Below are positions 32,599 through 42,989 of a stretch of 64,000 nucleotides of DNA, one piece after another. The DNA lies in assembly GCA_963978905.1 (NCBI GenBank), contig OZ022259.1, forward strand, positions 23,720,068 through 23,784,067, read 5' to 3'. Origin of the DNA: Trichostrongylus colubriformis (taxonomy: Eukaryota > Nematoda > Chromadorea > Rhabditida > Trichostrongylidae). Each line of letters opens with the position of its first letter. The first letter of the stretch is position 1. The translations under genes were made by a program, and so were the position numbers. The notes beneath the pieces are model-generated. The model was not told where the DNA came from, did no database searches, and saw only the letters and a program-made list of their open reading frames with translations.

Positions 32599-33323
32599 TG
32601 ATGGGTCAATGCTGAAAAAGGGGAGTACGCATACTACAATGCAAACGTCATGTGTTGTGTACAAATGCACCACGCACATTTAACACCACGACGGACATGC
32701 ATATTTTACAGAGGACGATTTTCAAGCATTTTCAGCACAATGTTGCTCCCTTACTAGAGGAATAGAAAGCGCTGCTCTGAACCACAAGGTATTAATTTCA
32801 GCGTAGGATTACCAAGAGAAGAAGAGCTCCGAGTTGGAGGAATTCCTAAATTCTTTTGAGACATAGAAACCGTTTCACTGATCCCAAAGCTTCCCTTCCT
32901 CCCTTTCCTGATTCTAGCCTAATATTTATGCTTTTCCCTTCACTGTGACAAACTTCATTGCTATTACCTACAGTAATGAGGGAGTCGTCAACAACGATTG
33001 GGTGCTTTAGTGGGTGCTGTGCAATGATACGCAAAACACGATGTTTCCGTCATAAAACCCTCCCTTTCCCAAACTGACTCATAAAACAAAACAAAAACTA
33101 ACATTCTGAGCAAGTTCTTGGAAGTCGGACAGGAAGAAAGCAGGTAGAGATGTTCTGGAATTAATCTTATTTATTTTCAATTGATTATTTTTATTAAAAC
33201 AATCAGTACGTCGAAGATTCGTTACCACAGCCTCACCCTTTCGAAGTGCAGTTTCTGACCGCGCTTTAGCCTTTTTATTTCCTTTGAACTCCCTTCCTTT
33301 CCTTTATTTTACAGTATAACAAT
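32599..33323. other. No gene recognised
   Basis: TTAATTTCAG at about 32795 is a good acceptor, but the frame after it closes within 16 codons. Nothing else. Confidence 0.35.
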
Positions 33324-33530
33324 CAAAGTAATTGTACACGGAAAAATGAGTTTCCCTGTTTTCCATATATTTATACTGTATTTACCTTATAAAAGCCGCA
33401 TGCGATGTTTCACGCGAAAAATAAAAATCCGGCTAAAATACTGCTCCTCGAGGTGGTGGCCGAGGAGGCGAGGCCTTAGAGTAAAGGCCTGCCCGTAGGC
33501 TTCGTAGGCCGCAGTTTGAGTCGCGTAGTC
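33324..33530. repeat. Family A element, one-armed copy 3
   Basis: AAAGTAATTGTACACGGAAA, ATATATTTATACTGTATTTA and CACGCGAAAAATAAAAATCC match the left arm of copy 4 (39493). The right arm is missing. Confidence 0.6.
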
Positions 33531-33585
33531 GTAATGGAAAATTACGTAAACAATATTAGTAATTGAGTAGTATCGATACACTCAC

Positions 33586-33707
33586 CTTTTTGCTGCGAAG
33601 AATGGTGACAAAACCGGATCGTTTTGATTCGTTGGTCTACGGTAGGGATGAAATGACGGCACACGCGGCGATGTCACTGATGCCACGCGACAACAAGAAG
33701 TTGCTTG
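33586..33707 (-). CDS. Candidate internal exon, minus strand
   Basis: The minus strand has acceptor CAATTTTTCAG and donor AAAAAG|GTGAGTG, both near consensus, around 122 nt with a single open frame (phase 0 to 2) reading QATSCCRVASVTSPRVPSFH and onward. The caveat is strong: the plus strand is open across the same DNA for about 60 codons and looks at least as protein-like (MVTKPDRFDSLVYGRDEMTA). Splice signals favour minus. It may belong to the gene at 34747-35531, but a linking exon with compatible phase was not found. Confidence 0.35.
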
Positions 33708-34073
33708 CTGAAAAATTGTTTGTTTGTTGTTTACTTACATAGTCGTTCAAGGTGAATGTATAGGTAATGAAAGCAAAGATTCAATCCATAAACTTACTGC
33801 TGAATTACCACTATTAGTTCAGGAGAGTAGTTGTAGTTTGCATGGATGACAACCCGATGAATTTATAGTTCTTTAATTTGAGAATTGTTCATAATATGAG
33901 TGATCAAATTTTTGGTTTGTAGATCAAATGCATTTGTATTTGATCTCCAACATCGATGCGGGGCATCGCTCACGGTCGCCGTTAATTGATTTTTCGACAT
34001 TTCGCATTTTTGTACGATTTTGTACTTTTGCAGCATTTCTTCTTCGTCATTGCTTATTTCGTAATGACTTGTG
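33708..34073. other. No supported gene
   Basis: A plus-strand frame at about 33925-34080 is open but not bounded by a donor. Nothing else. Confidence 0.3.
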
Positions 34074-34336
34074 GGTCAATTGAAGTCGGAAGCGGGGGGC
34101 GGGGGGAGGGGGGAGCGCAAAACCTTCATCGATGTCAAGCTGCTTTCCTTCTCTAGGCTTAGGCTATAGCAGATGAAACAGATTCGTTGACAAATGCTTT
34201 TTTTTCACTGAGGAGGATGGGATATGAATTTCAGTTTAAGCTTTAAGAGTGAGGAGTCTCGACGTTGGTGAAAAGTTGCGTCCTGCCCCCCCCCCCCATC
34301 CCGCCCCCCCCCCCCTCCCCCGCATTTAACGGACCC
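34074..34336. repeat. Family D element, copy 2, with G and C runs
   Basis: GGGTCAATTGAAGTCGGAAG left and ATTTAACGGACCC right. Near the left end is a G-rich tract (34094-34118) and near the right a pair of long C runs (about 34288-34321), so the element ends carry complementary homopolymer tracts. Internal TAGGCTTAGGCTATAGC matches copy 1. Confidence 0.65.
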
Positions 34337-34746
34337 TACTTGTTGTTGTTTATGTACTATAGCACGTATAATAGGTTGTCAGGTGGATATGAGAAGCATT
34401 TCAAGTAATCAAAAGATTTCAGTTAAGGCGAAGGGACGATAGAAAGAACTGATTTTTTGCCAGATGTGGATTTCGCCGAAGACGAGGAAGAGGAGGACCT
34501 CCGAGGTGGATGGACCACTTTTGCGCCCAGAGCCGGTAGGGAGAATAATACACAGTACTCGTTGTTGTTGATTGAACCGAACAGTCATTTCATCAGTTCC
34601 ATTTCTTAGGCTTAGTCAGCTTCAGAAACCCCTTGTAAACTTTTTCCGGACGGCAAAATTATTCAGCGCCTTCCTATCTCAACCATTTTTGAGGAATCAA
34701 TAAATAGCTAGTCTGAGACGTGACGAACCAGCAATCATAAACTCAC
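34337..34746. other. No supported gene; both strands open
   Basis: The plus strand reads an acidic segment (FAEDEEEEDLRGGW) and the minus strand the complementary Ser-rich segment across 34430-34610. No matching splice sites settle it. Confidence 0.3.
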
Positions 34747-35531
34747 TGTTCGTAGACATACGTACTCTAAACCACTGCAGAATTTCCAGAGGCGCTGGAC
34801 AGCCTATACCCACGATTACAACCCACCGAATCCTATTCAGATCCGGTCAGTTACTGGAAGAGTAGCAACATGGACAGTTAAAGCACTAAATTCAAAGGCG
34901 TAAGGCCGCGTTCATACTTTGCGGTGCCAGCCGCAGGGCGCGGCTGCGCGTCTCTGCCTCTTCACCCATGCCACTCTGCCTTTTTGCCTGTGAACGCAAA
35001 CACGCCCTGCCGGCGCTGAGTATGAACGTGGCCTTACGATTCTTCACTAAAGCTGTCTTGGTGTCGCCTCTCAAAGCTGACCACTTCATCCTCTTCCTTT
35101 CTTCACTAAACAAAGGATAATTTTTTCTCTGTTTAACGGACCCCGTGAGCTTAACGCTGGAATCAGACTTTTACTTTCATTTCATTTTAATTATCATTCC
35201 CACCCAATGGTTCATAATTCTTTTATTATTTGTAGTTGACTGTATCAAACTCACCATGGGCTTTGTGAATATGACTATGAATTATTATCATGAAAATGAA
35301 AGAGTTAACTTCTCAATCTTTGAGGAACCTGATATTTAAAAATCTGAGAAGTTCTCCGAGAATTACGAGTCAAATCCTTATTAGATCAGGTTCAACAGAA
35401 ATATGGCAAGTCAATTCGTAACAGACCTGTTCATGTTCATTCGGCAAATCTGCATCGTAAAGCCGCCCGCTCATGATCTGGTCGGTTTCACGTGCGAACG
35501 GCGAGGAGTTGTCTTGGGCGGGAGGGGCAAC
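34747..35531 (-). CDS. Four-exon partial gene, minus strand; unknown protein
   Basis: Exons in transcription order: 35427-35531, 35255-35274, 35036-35105 (best boundary 35038) and 34747-34794. Acceptors are a T9-CTAAG, TTCATAG, TTTGTTTAG and CTGTCCAG; donors are CAG|GTCTGT, ATG|GTGAGT, ATC|GTAAGG and ACA|GTGAGT. Phases chain (0,2,1,1). Peptides: PPAQDNSSPFARETDQIMSG, DADLPNEHEQ, SYSQSPC, EERKRMKWSALRGDTKTAL and PPLEILQWFRVRMSTN. Exon 2 is a 20-nt microexon. The donor of exon 3 straddles the insertion edge of a family B element: GTA comes from flank and TA target site, AGG from the element. Both ends of the gene are missing from the model and no domain is recognised. Confidence 0.45.
34903..35034. 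repeat. Family B hairpin MITE, copy 7, with TA flanks
   Basis: AGGCCGCGTTCATACTTTGC left and GAGTATGAACGTGGCCT right, bounded by TA at 34901-34902 and 35035-35036. It lies in an intron of the minus-strand gene and touches its 5' splice site. Confidence 0.75.
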
Positions 35532-35800
35532 CTTAGAAAAAAAAACGTTTATCATGATGAAGATGCAAGTGATTTTTGGACTTATGAAGTGTTCTTTGGA
35601 TGGATATTCAGCAATGACTAGTCTGGATTACGTTACGCATCCATTCGCTATTCAGTTACGTGAAAGTAGTTCTTTAGTATGCACTACGCCTAATTTGGGA
35701 CAGCCGATGTTCATATACAGTAGTGTTTTTATTTTCCGAATCTGGTGTGTCGTGAACCGGAGTTTACGATGACTCGTCTAAGCTTCCTCCAGTGCAGATA
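35532..35800. other. No gene recognised
   Basis: Upstream side of the minus-strand gene; nothing firm. Confidence 0.3.
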
Positions 35801-36543
35801 CACAGGGGGTGCCAAAAAAAGTAATTTTGTGTCCTCCCCTTTCACCCCACTTTAGTCGAACTACAGCAAATTCTGTTGAAGTACTTTCATCCCCAGATTG
35901 AAGAGCAGACCTCACTCTATCACTATACTCCGTGGCAGCCTTCTGCACGAGCAGGAACGGGAGCGAGGAAAGAGTGAACAAGATGTGTCACCGCGAATGG
36001 GCAAAATCCGAAATTTCGTCGCCCTCGTTCACAACCTTGTTGAGGTCCGTTCACTCTGGGTACCTAAGGGGATCCATATTGGGTGGTGTTCTTTAACATT
36101 CGGTTTTTTCCGGGTTCCCAGCGCCCTTCGTTTCAAAGAGCCAAAACGTGCCCTTATTACTGAAACCCCTCCGGAGGTGGATTTGGGCATGAAAATGGTA
36201 CTTCAAATCATAGCAGCCTTGTCCAAACAGCAGGGGCTCTGTGACTTCCATGAACCGAAGGGTCAATCCTTAGGAAGCTTCCCACAAAAACCCTACCATG
36301 AATCACGGCTCCACTGTTTTAAGGGAACCTTGATACCGTGGGTGCTCTGAAGCCCGACTGCGCCTCTTGAAGGTTCCATATTTTTATGAAAATGAAAGTA
36401 GTGAGTCTCAGCTTGTTCCTGCTTTTAGAGGAGTATTTCGGGAATATCTTGCCCTAATACTTTCATTTCTTTCGTTTCCCTATGTTTTGTATAATCGGGA
36501 GATGTGAGCTGTGGGCAAAATTACTTTTTTTTGGCACCTCCTG
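35801..36543. mobile_element. DNA transposon with about 28-bp terminal repeats and TA flanks
   Basis: Inverted ends ACAGGGGGTGCCAAAAAAAG (left) and the reverse complement of GGCACCTCCTGT (right), extending through AGTAATTTTG. TA occurs at 35799-35800 and 36544-36545, so the Tc1/mariner superfamily is likely. A 150-codon frame (35898-36350, plus) shows no DDE motif, so the copy is probably non-autonomous. 743 bp. Confidence 0.65.
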
Positions 36544-36587
36544 TATACATATAATCCCTCTTCAATTCCCTTCTCTTCCGTGGGGCG

Positions 36588-36701
36588 AGGTGGCTTCAGT
36601 CGTTACCAGCCGATATTGTGGAAGCACAGAGTGTCAGCATCTTTAAAAACAGATTAAGGAAAGTGGATTTATTGGATGTTCTTGGCATTGAAGACTTCTA
36701 A
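36588..36701 (+). pseudogene. Non-LTR retrotransposon reverse transcriptase, C-terminal fragment
   Basis: The frame reads RWLQSLPADIVEAQSVSIFK then NRLRK and ends in TAA after 37 codons. The pattern W-x-SLP-x-x-IV-x-A-x-S-V-x-x-FKNRL is the hallmark C-terminus of many LINE (CR1/Jockey-like) polyproteins. No upstream RT motifs remain; the fragment is cut off by the preceding DNA element, so it is a 5'-truncated copy. Confidence 0.7.
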
Positions 36702-37410
36702 AAGTATCTTAAAATGTATATTTTACTTACAGTGGAGGCGAGCTGGTATGCACTTTTACAGCTACTCGTATTTTCGCTAATCGGTGGAGGATACGTCGCG
36801 ATATGTTTTGATAATTTCTTTTCTTCCAATGTTTTTTTTCTTACATCTTTCTGTTATTGTTTGATTTCTAACTAATGATATTCCCTTTTCGTGTTTGATC
36901 CCCTTGTTTATGCGCTTTGTGGTAGGAGTGTTGGTCTAAAGTAACCAGTGAGGTATTAGGGATTAAGACTACTTTCATAACGATTAACCGGAACATATGA
37001 CCACTTCATCAAGCAGAAAGAGAAATCTTATCTGGCGGGTCTGAAGCTGAATTGTCAGGGATAGGGAATACCTGGCAACCGAAAATTCAGTTTCCGATTC
37101 TCTACTACTTTGTTCTATCTTTGAGTGGCGTTTTCCCTAGCGCCATCCGCCTGATTTGCTTGCTCGACAGCTCTATGGACCTTAAAGCACTTTAAACGAG
37201 CTAGCTACTATATAATTACTTGAGTGGTCCTGTCTTCTCCTGATTATCTCGGAAAATGGACTACACTTCTATGTATACTCTCCCTGGTTGTTACTATAGA
37301 CCGCACTGTGCTCATAAGTCTGTTTTACGTTCTGTGATTTCCGAGCCAATTGTAAAAGCGCACCTACGCGTGCAATAAATAAATAAATAAATAAATAAAT
37401 ATAAATAAGA
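36702..37410 (+). mobile_element. LINE 3' untranslated region and (AAAT)n tail
   Basis: Continues from the RT fragment and ends at 37373-37410 in CAATAAATAAATAAATAAAT, the microsatellite tail typical of nematode LINEs. No target duplication was verified. Confidence 0.5.
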
Positions 37411-38382
37411 GGCGGAGCCTGAGATCGGGGCTCACATCGGGGCATAGAGAGAGCTGAGCTGAAGGCGGTTGCTTCTCCGGTGATCGGCGTGAAAGCGACC
37501 TCAATGGGTCGCCTGGTAATGCCTACAGTAACGCGGTGGTAGATGAAAGACGGTGCGGGACATTACGTTCTGCATCGGCGGACCCACACATGGGAGCGGA
37601 CAGGAGTAAAAGGAAAGGGACCGGAAACTTAAGAAATATGTGTAAACGGTGCCTCCGTAGGAAATCATTGTGGTTGTAGCAATTATAGAATTGTAGTATA
37701 CTGTGTTAAAGATGTGTGGATAGAAGTGAAATGAACTTGGAGTAAACTCTTTGAGACAGGGATGCAGTCTCAAAAGAGTATTACCCAACCACTTCAGGAA
37801 GAAGACGAATAAGAGTGGTATTCGTTGGCTCAGGCCCCTACCCACAGAAGGGTTCTCACTTCCAACTGGATTTTGAAATGAGACCTAGGTGGATTGATAG
37901 GTTCTAGAAAACTGATTATAATTATGAAAACCAAAATTGCAAAATGACGCTCGCAGGCGAGTCAGAATGGGCCACAGTTTCCTTGTGGGTAAGGTACTTT
38001 GCTTGAAATTACGCATCAAAAGGGCTAACCGTATGCCTAACAACGGTTGCTGTGGCTCGCTCAGTGTTGGTGCTTTGCCCAATAAGTAGTAACTGTAGAT
38101 TTGCCTCTTTGATTAAACCTTGGGATAAGTCACGCCGATCGAAGTACCCGCTCAATTCGATCAACGCAAGCGAATCCCGACCCCTCCTAACTCGTATCGA
38201 AACAAGGCGTTTTGCAATTTCGGTCCACATACTTGTAATCAGCATTCGAGACGCTATCGATCCACACAGGTCTTTTCGAAATTCCATGGCAAGTTTGAAC
38301 CCGTCCCTGGTATGGGATGACGTTGAGACCAACGGTCAGTAGGGTCACTAGGTCACGCGGGATTATGTCCATCGGGCCCATC
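37411..38382. other. No supported gene
   Basis: Minus frames at 37501-37845 and 38009-38332 are open but unbounded by splice signals. GGGTCGCCTGGTAATGCC near 37506 looks repeat-like. Confidence 0.3.
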
Positions 38383-38780
38383 GTGTAGCCTTACGTCGAA
38401 TTTTCGCTTTGCGCACCCGCGCTGCCATCGGCACAGCTTGCTGCGGTCGGTTGGAATTCCGCTCAGGAAAAGGGGCTGGTACTATGGAGGTCCTTTGAAG
38501 AAAGAGCTGTTTATCTCATCATCATCATCTAAAAACAGTAACTTTGTGCCCAAAAAAAAACGAAATAGTGACAAAAAACAAAAGAGACGGCATTACACGA
38601 TAATAATCCTAATCGATAAGTAATTGATTCGGGCGTAAAACTTCAAAGGGAGTATACGAATGAGGGAGCGTACGACTTTAAAGGGAGTGAGGCAGTGTAC
38701 GTAATCACACGCGAAAAAATCCAAGGCGCCGCTTGCCGCGAGCGGCCGCGCGGAAATTCGACATAAGGCTACACACCCGT
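38383..38780. mobile_element. Family C element, copy 4, with 7-bp target duplication
   Basis: Ends GTGTAGCCTTACGTCGAATT / AATTCGACATAAGGCTACAC. Flanks GCCCATC at 38376-38382 and 38781-38787 are identical, and the next outer base differs (G/T), giving a 7-bp (perhaps originally 8-bp) duplication, which would suit an hAT-like family. It interrupts the candidate last exon of the minus-strand coiled-coil gene. Confidence 0.75.
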
Positions 38781-40201
38781 GCCCATCCCTTCAAAGGCTC
38801 CAGTGACGTTTCCTGAACCCTTGCTTGATCATGTCTTTGAGGTAGTGTCTGCAGAATTTCTTAGCCATTGTGTTATATGCGCTTTAATCCAAGCTTCTCA
38901 ATGAATTAGTTTCAGAAGCTCACCTCCCAGGTGTCCTCCAATCGAACCCATTGTGGAGGAATCTCCGTATCATCTTTAATATGAGCCGAGAATGACTGTG
39001 ACGAGTCCCGCATTCTGAAAAATCAGGTATGATTCATCAATCTCATCAAAAAAGAAAGGTTATTGTGACTGACGCTTGTATAGGTCTTAAGAATGCGCCA
39101 TAAACACATACATATTTTGCTTTCGAATCATAAGACTTCTATAACTGCGAGTGCGTTCAGTAGTCCAACACAAGCAGCTGTGTGGACTAACTTACAGCTA
39201 TTGGATTGGTGCGTTATGAATGCGCCTTTTTCCAACACTTGTATTTAGCAAAAACCATGATAAAATCTAGCAAAAACGTGTTCAAATGATTATACACGGG
39301 CGTATTTCACCATCGTAATCAGGGACTGCTTCCCATTTGGTAGTCGTCGGAATGTCAATTTCCACCACAAAAAAATGCAGCATTGAAAAGCCGCATTAAT
39401 TACGCGCCAACCGAATACCTAACTTAACGATATCTCATTGGACATTAAGGGCATGTCAAGAGTTCGTCATCAAACACTTGCTCCTGAAGGAGTAAAGGAA
39501 TCGTGCACGGAAAAATGAGTTTCCCTATTACCCATATATTTATGTTGTACCTGCTTTGAAGAGCCGCATGCAAAGTTTCACGCGAAAAACTGAAAATCCG
39601 GTCATGATACAGCTCTGGCGTCAGACTAACACACAGTGCTCCTCGCCGTCATCCGCCGCGGTTGGAGATGAATAGCGGGACTGTTTACGTAAGTTTCTAT
39701 TCTCGCTATGTATCTCCGACCACGGCGGACAATGGGGCGGGCATTTACTCTGAGGCCTCGCCTCGTCGTCCCCCAATTTGAGGGGCTGTATCCTGGCCGG
39801 ATTCTCACTTTTTCGAGTGAATCTTTGCATACGGCCTTTATCAAGCAAATACAACATAAATATGGAGAGACTCATTTTTCCGTGCAGGATTTCTTTGACG
39901 ATCTGCGCTGTTAAGGAGTTCCGCTGCGGTAAATCTCTTAGAGAAATACAGCACGTTTACTGCAAAAGCTTCACTTCCACTTTTTAGTCGAAAACGTCTC
40001 GTAAATTTTTTCAGTTATATGAAGTTTGTTATTATTGATTGCGAATTATCCATAAGATGTTAAATATTACCTTTTTCGTCTTTCTAACAACATAGCGATA
40101 CCATCCATTTCTTCTCGTAGCATCGCAACCTTTTGATCCAATTCGGCGAATTTAGCGAACAACACGTCGTCCAAGTCGTACGAAATGGTATCTTTTGCAT
40201 T
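38705..40201 (-). CDS. Minus-strand gene, C-terminal part: coiled coil, last exon running into a MITE
   Basis: Exons in order: 40071-40201, 38924-39014, 38705-38848. Splice sites: acceptor TTTTCCTTCCAG, donor AAG|GTAATA; acceptor GATTTTTCAG, donor GAG|GTGAGC; acceptor ATTCTGCAG. Phases fit (0 to 2, 2 to 0, 0 to stop). Exon 1 encodes an amphipathic helix (FAKFAELDQKVAMLREEMDG, IAMLLERRKR) with heptad-spaced hydrophobics, a likely coiled coil; exon 2 reads HIKDDTEIPPQWVRLEDTWE. Exon 3 reads TLPQRHDQARVQETSLEPLK and enters a family C element, adding about 25 element-encoded residues before TGA. Without the insertion the frame would stop two codons past the site. Exon 3 has a competing frame (FCRHYLKDMIKQGFRKRHWS) in the wrong phase. 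Family A copy 4 lies in the long intron. Confidence 0.45.
39493..39897. repeat. Family A hairpin MITE, copy 4 (intronic)
   Basis: Left TAAAGGAATCGTGCACGG and right CCGTGCAGGATTTCTTTGA with mirrored subterminal blocks (CACGCGAAAAAC / TTTTTCGAGTGAAT, CATGATACAGCTCTGG / GGGGCTGTATCCTGGCC). Confidence 0.7.
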
Positions 40202-40297
40202 CTGGAAGGAAAAATTTACAAATATAAGTGTAATTATAAGTACAAATTTGGGTGTGAAAGTCCTATGTATATATTCGCTGGGGTATTCTAGTTTCAG

Positions 40298-40514
40298 GCG
40301 CTCACGTACCTTTAAGCGCAGTTGGAAAAAGAGATTAGAGCGCCTGGAGATTCTTTTCGCTATAAGTGATTTGCTTAACCTTCTTATTATAAATAATCTT
40401 TTCAAAGAAAGATACATGGAGCGTCTGGCGGCCCAATTGACGGCTTTCCCTTGTCTTTTCTTCTACATAAATCTACCTCTTTGGTCAGGGTACGAGTTCT
40501 TGTTCAGGGCTTAA
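40298..40514 (+). CDS. Candidate terminal exon or LINE 3' end
   Basis: Acceptor CTAGTTTCAG is followed by 71 open codons (phase 2) to TAA, then AATAAA at about 40617. The peptide is partly hydrophobic (RLEILFAISDLLNLLIINNL, YINLPLWSGYEFLF). The 3' region GGTGCGCCTCCAGCGCATGG followed by TAAATAAAATAAAG resembles a retroelement tail, so this could be a LINE end rather than a host gene. No family recognised. Confidence 0.3.
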
Positions 40515-40639
40515 CTTTTTTGTTTGTCTGTTTAGTGCTTTGGAATGTTCGGTTTTTAATTATGCTAACACTTCTTATTCTATCTCTTACTGATGGTGCG
40601 CCTCCAGCGCATGGTAAATAAAATAAAGTAAAATATTGA

Positions 40640-41835
40640 GTCCCGATGCTATCACGTCACAGCATCCTTCATTAACTATTACTAATAATTAATAACAGCT
40701 AAGTGCCCACACGCATGGTCGTGTAGAACTGCTATACAGATGACGAGACGCTCATTTTCCCCATGATCATCCCATTTCCAGTGAAGACCAACCGCTGTGC
40801 TTCTTATGCTAAATTGAAGTCACCCAATAGCGCTCTCCACCGCCAATAGGCGTACGAATGCGCGCCACGAATGGGCGGAGCCTACCATAATCGCGTGCGA
40901 GGGAAATACTCGGCAACAACGAGGCTCGGATGCGCCCAAGTAAAACATTTGCTAGGTTTTTGGATAGGTAAGATGCATTCATTGCAGGTAGTAAGGAGTT
41001 AAGCAGGACACATAGGAGGGAGTGCTGAATGTGCATGAATAAAGGGATTACAAAAAAAGAATAAAGTAAAATATGTGGAAGTGCGAAAATTTCTCGATGT
41101 TAAGGCAGTTCCGAAAAAGTCACAGTTTGGGCATAATCTCCCAATGAAAGAAATATGGAGAAATTCCGGAAATCGAAGGGCTCAGCGGTTTTTGTACAGT
41201 GCGTATTTGAGAGGAGTTTGGTGCTAAGACTAGAGTTTCTTTTACGTTCCTGTGCAACCCTTTACTCTGACCCCTAATTAGTTTTTACCGTTTTTTGGTA
41301 TAGTAATAACAATGAGTTTCGAATGCACAAACATAATAAATTCATTGATTCAACTTTAAAAAATCAAACAAAAAACTTTGCTCATGTAGGATCTCATACG
41401 GTTTTTTTCTTTTGTTGTAGGACACACCTTCGCTTATCATGGAGTCCCCACTTCATAAACATGAAGAAAGGGGGGGGGGAAGAAGTAGTCCCAACAGGAT
41501 GCTGCCACGCTCGAGAAAAATCACTTTTATACAGGTTTACTCGTACGGTAGAAATGAAAAACGACTTTGACCTTATTTGTTGGTTTAGCGAGGATGAAAT
41601 ATGGGGTGGGCGGGGGTGACGGGGGTGGGGGTGAGATCACTGGGGAAATCCGGTTGCATAATAAAACTCATACAGTTTTTTTTTTGAAGTTCTTCCGTTC
41701 TCACGTCACTAAGTTCACTCAAAAACATTTTTTGCGAAAGTAAAATGACTTGTGGATTTTTTCATGTTTTCAAGGTCGGAACATAGTATGAAGTTAACTA
41801 GTTAAATTTTCAAAACAATCTTGCTAATAAGGTTA
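40640..41835. other. No gene recognised
   Basis: GC-rich patch near 40835-40925 and a G run at 41469. A good acceptor TTTTGTTGTAG (41420) leads into a frame crossing the G run, not supportable. Confidence 0.35.
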
Positions 41836-41993
41836 ACGTCGAAGATTTCGCGATTTTCTGATTCTCCGCTCGAGCATTTTCGCGATTTCGCACGCGAACT
41901 CGAACCATTGCAAAATTTAACGCCGCAGAATCGCGTGCGACACCGCGAACTTGCAAAATCACGAAATCACAAAGTATGACGAAGACCCTCAAA
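41836..41993. repeat. Family H hairpin element, copy 2
   Basis: ACGTCGAAGATTTCGCGATT left and AATCACAAAGTATGACGAAG right are inverted. Internal TTTCGCGATTTCGC repeats as in copy 1. Confidence 0.6.
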
Positions 41994-42288
41994 AGGGTGC
42001 AAAAAATAATGTTCACTCTTTAGCTGTCAGGAAAACCACTGGGGACCACTTTTCTTTGGTCGCGAAAAAGGTGCTCGTCAGGCTTTTTCTTTCTATCGAT
42101 TATGAGAGCATACTAAAAAATATCGATTGAACGGTTCAAATCGGCTTTTACGTAATTCGAAAGAAAGATCTGTTTCAATTACTTTTTGACTTTTTATTCT
42201 CTGTCAAACTCTCTATGAAAATCAAATTCTACACGAAAAACGGGATACTCTTCACGACTGTCGCTGCGTTAAGTTTTGGACAAACGGG

Positions 42289-42465
42289 ATGGGTTTACCC
42301 GAGGAGCAAGAGCTGTCAGCTAACCGAGTAGCTTCGGAGATAAGGAGACATCTGATCAACGCGCGTAGTGGTCACGATTTCTCTCATGGAAATATCGATA
42401 AGCCTGGTATCGCTACTCTAAAAAAGAAAGGTGGAAAACACGCTCACCATATTGCTCGTCTTTAG
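42289..42465 (+). CDS. Hypothetical 58-codon frame (low confidence)
   Basis: Starts MGLPEEQELSANRVASEIRR and ends HHIARL before TAG. The frame is open upstream to about 42190 as well. Composition is protein-like, but no splice sites or family support it. It precedes a GC-rich block. Confidence 0.2.
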   Translation: MGLPEEQELSANRVASEIRRHLINARSGHDFSHGNIDKPGIATLKKKGGKHAHHIARL

Positions 42466-42469
42466 TTCA

Positions 42470-42830
42470 AGTCAGCACAGAGTGAATAAATCCTCGTCCA
42501 CGCGAAGAAAAGGAGCAAGGAGTGGAAGGAGGATCGAGACGGCGACGGCGCAATGATGACAGCAGCGACGTAGCGTTCGCGGTCTTCTCTCACTCGGGCC
42601 TGTGCGGTGACTCTGGGCACCGTTGCCAAGGCGATAAGGGATTACTGTACCAACGAAGCCGGGTGGTAATATCGCGTGTGTGAGCCGAGCCAAAAGCAGC
42701 AGCAGCAGCTTCGCTAATTAACCTGGAAACGAGACGGAAATTAATAGCGGGCAGGCAGATGCATATTAGAGGCGAATCACAGGAAACCTGGCTAAATAGC
42801 GACCTAATAGCCAAGGGAAAAGTGGAGCTT
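42470..42830. promoter_or_regulatory. GC-rich block with clustered homeodomain/POU-like motifs
   Basis: Unusual base composition for the window (GC-rich from 42500 to 42690), then within 110 bases GCTAATTAACC, AAATTAATAGC and ATGCATATTAG, which resemble homeodomain and octamer-type sites, plus a CAG run (CAGCAGCAGCAGC). No repeats of the known families. A promoter or enhancer is possible; this is inference from composition and motif clustering only. Confidence 0.2.
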
Positions 42831-42989
42831 ATTCGAGAAACCTCAAAAGAGAAGGGAATTAGTGATGTTGAACAAATCGTGAGTTTTATTCAGCAGAAAA
42901 CAAAAAGAAAGTAGCAAATAGGTTCAATAATACAAAATTACTTAGTAAGAATCTGCCTGTGAATTCAGCGACTGTTTTGGAGTGCGCCG

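Noticed and set aside
34429..34878. Plus-strand segments FAEDEEEEDLRGGW and EFPEALDSLYPRLQPTES
   Set aside because: Could be an acidic C-terminus, but acceptors are poor and the minus-strand exon at 34747-34794 fits the phase of a better supported gene.
40320..40470. Minus-strand exon upstream of the coiled-coil exon
   Set aside because: Phase would fit, but the same DNA on plus has a perfect acceptor, a 71-codon frame and a polyadenylation signal, so the minus reading is probably a shadow.
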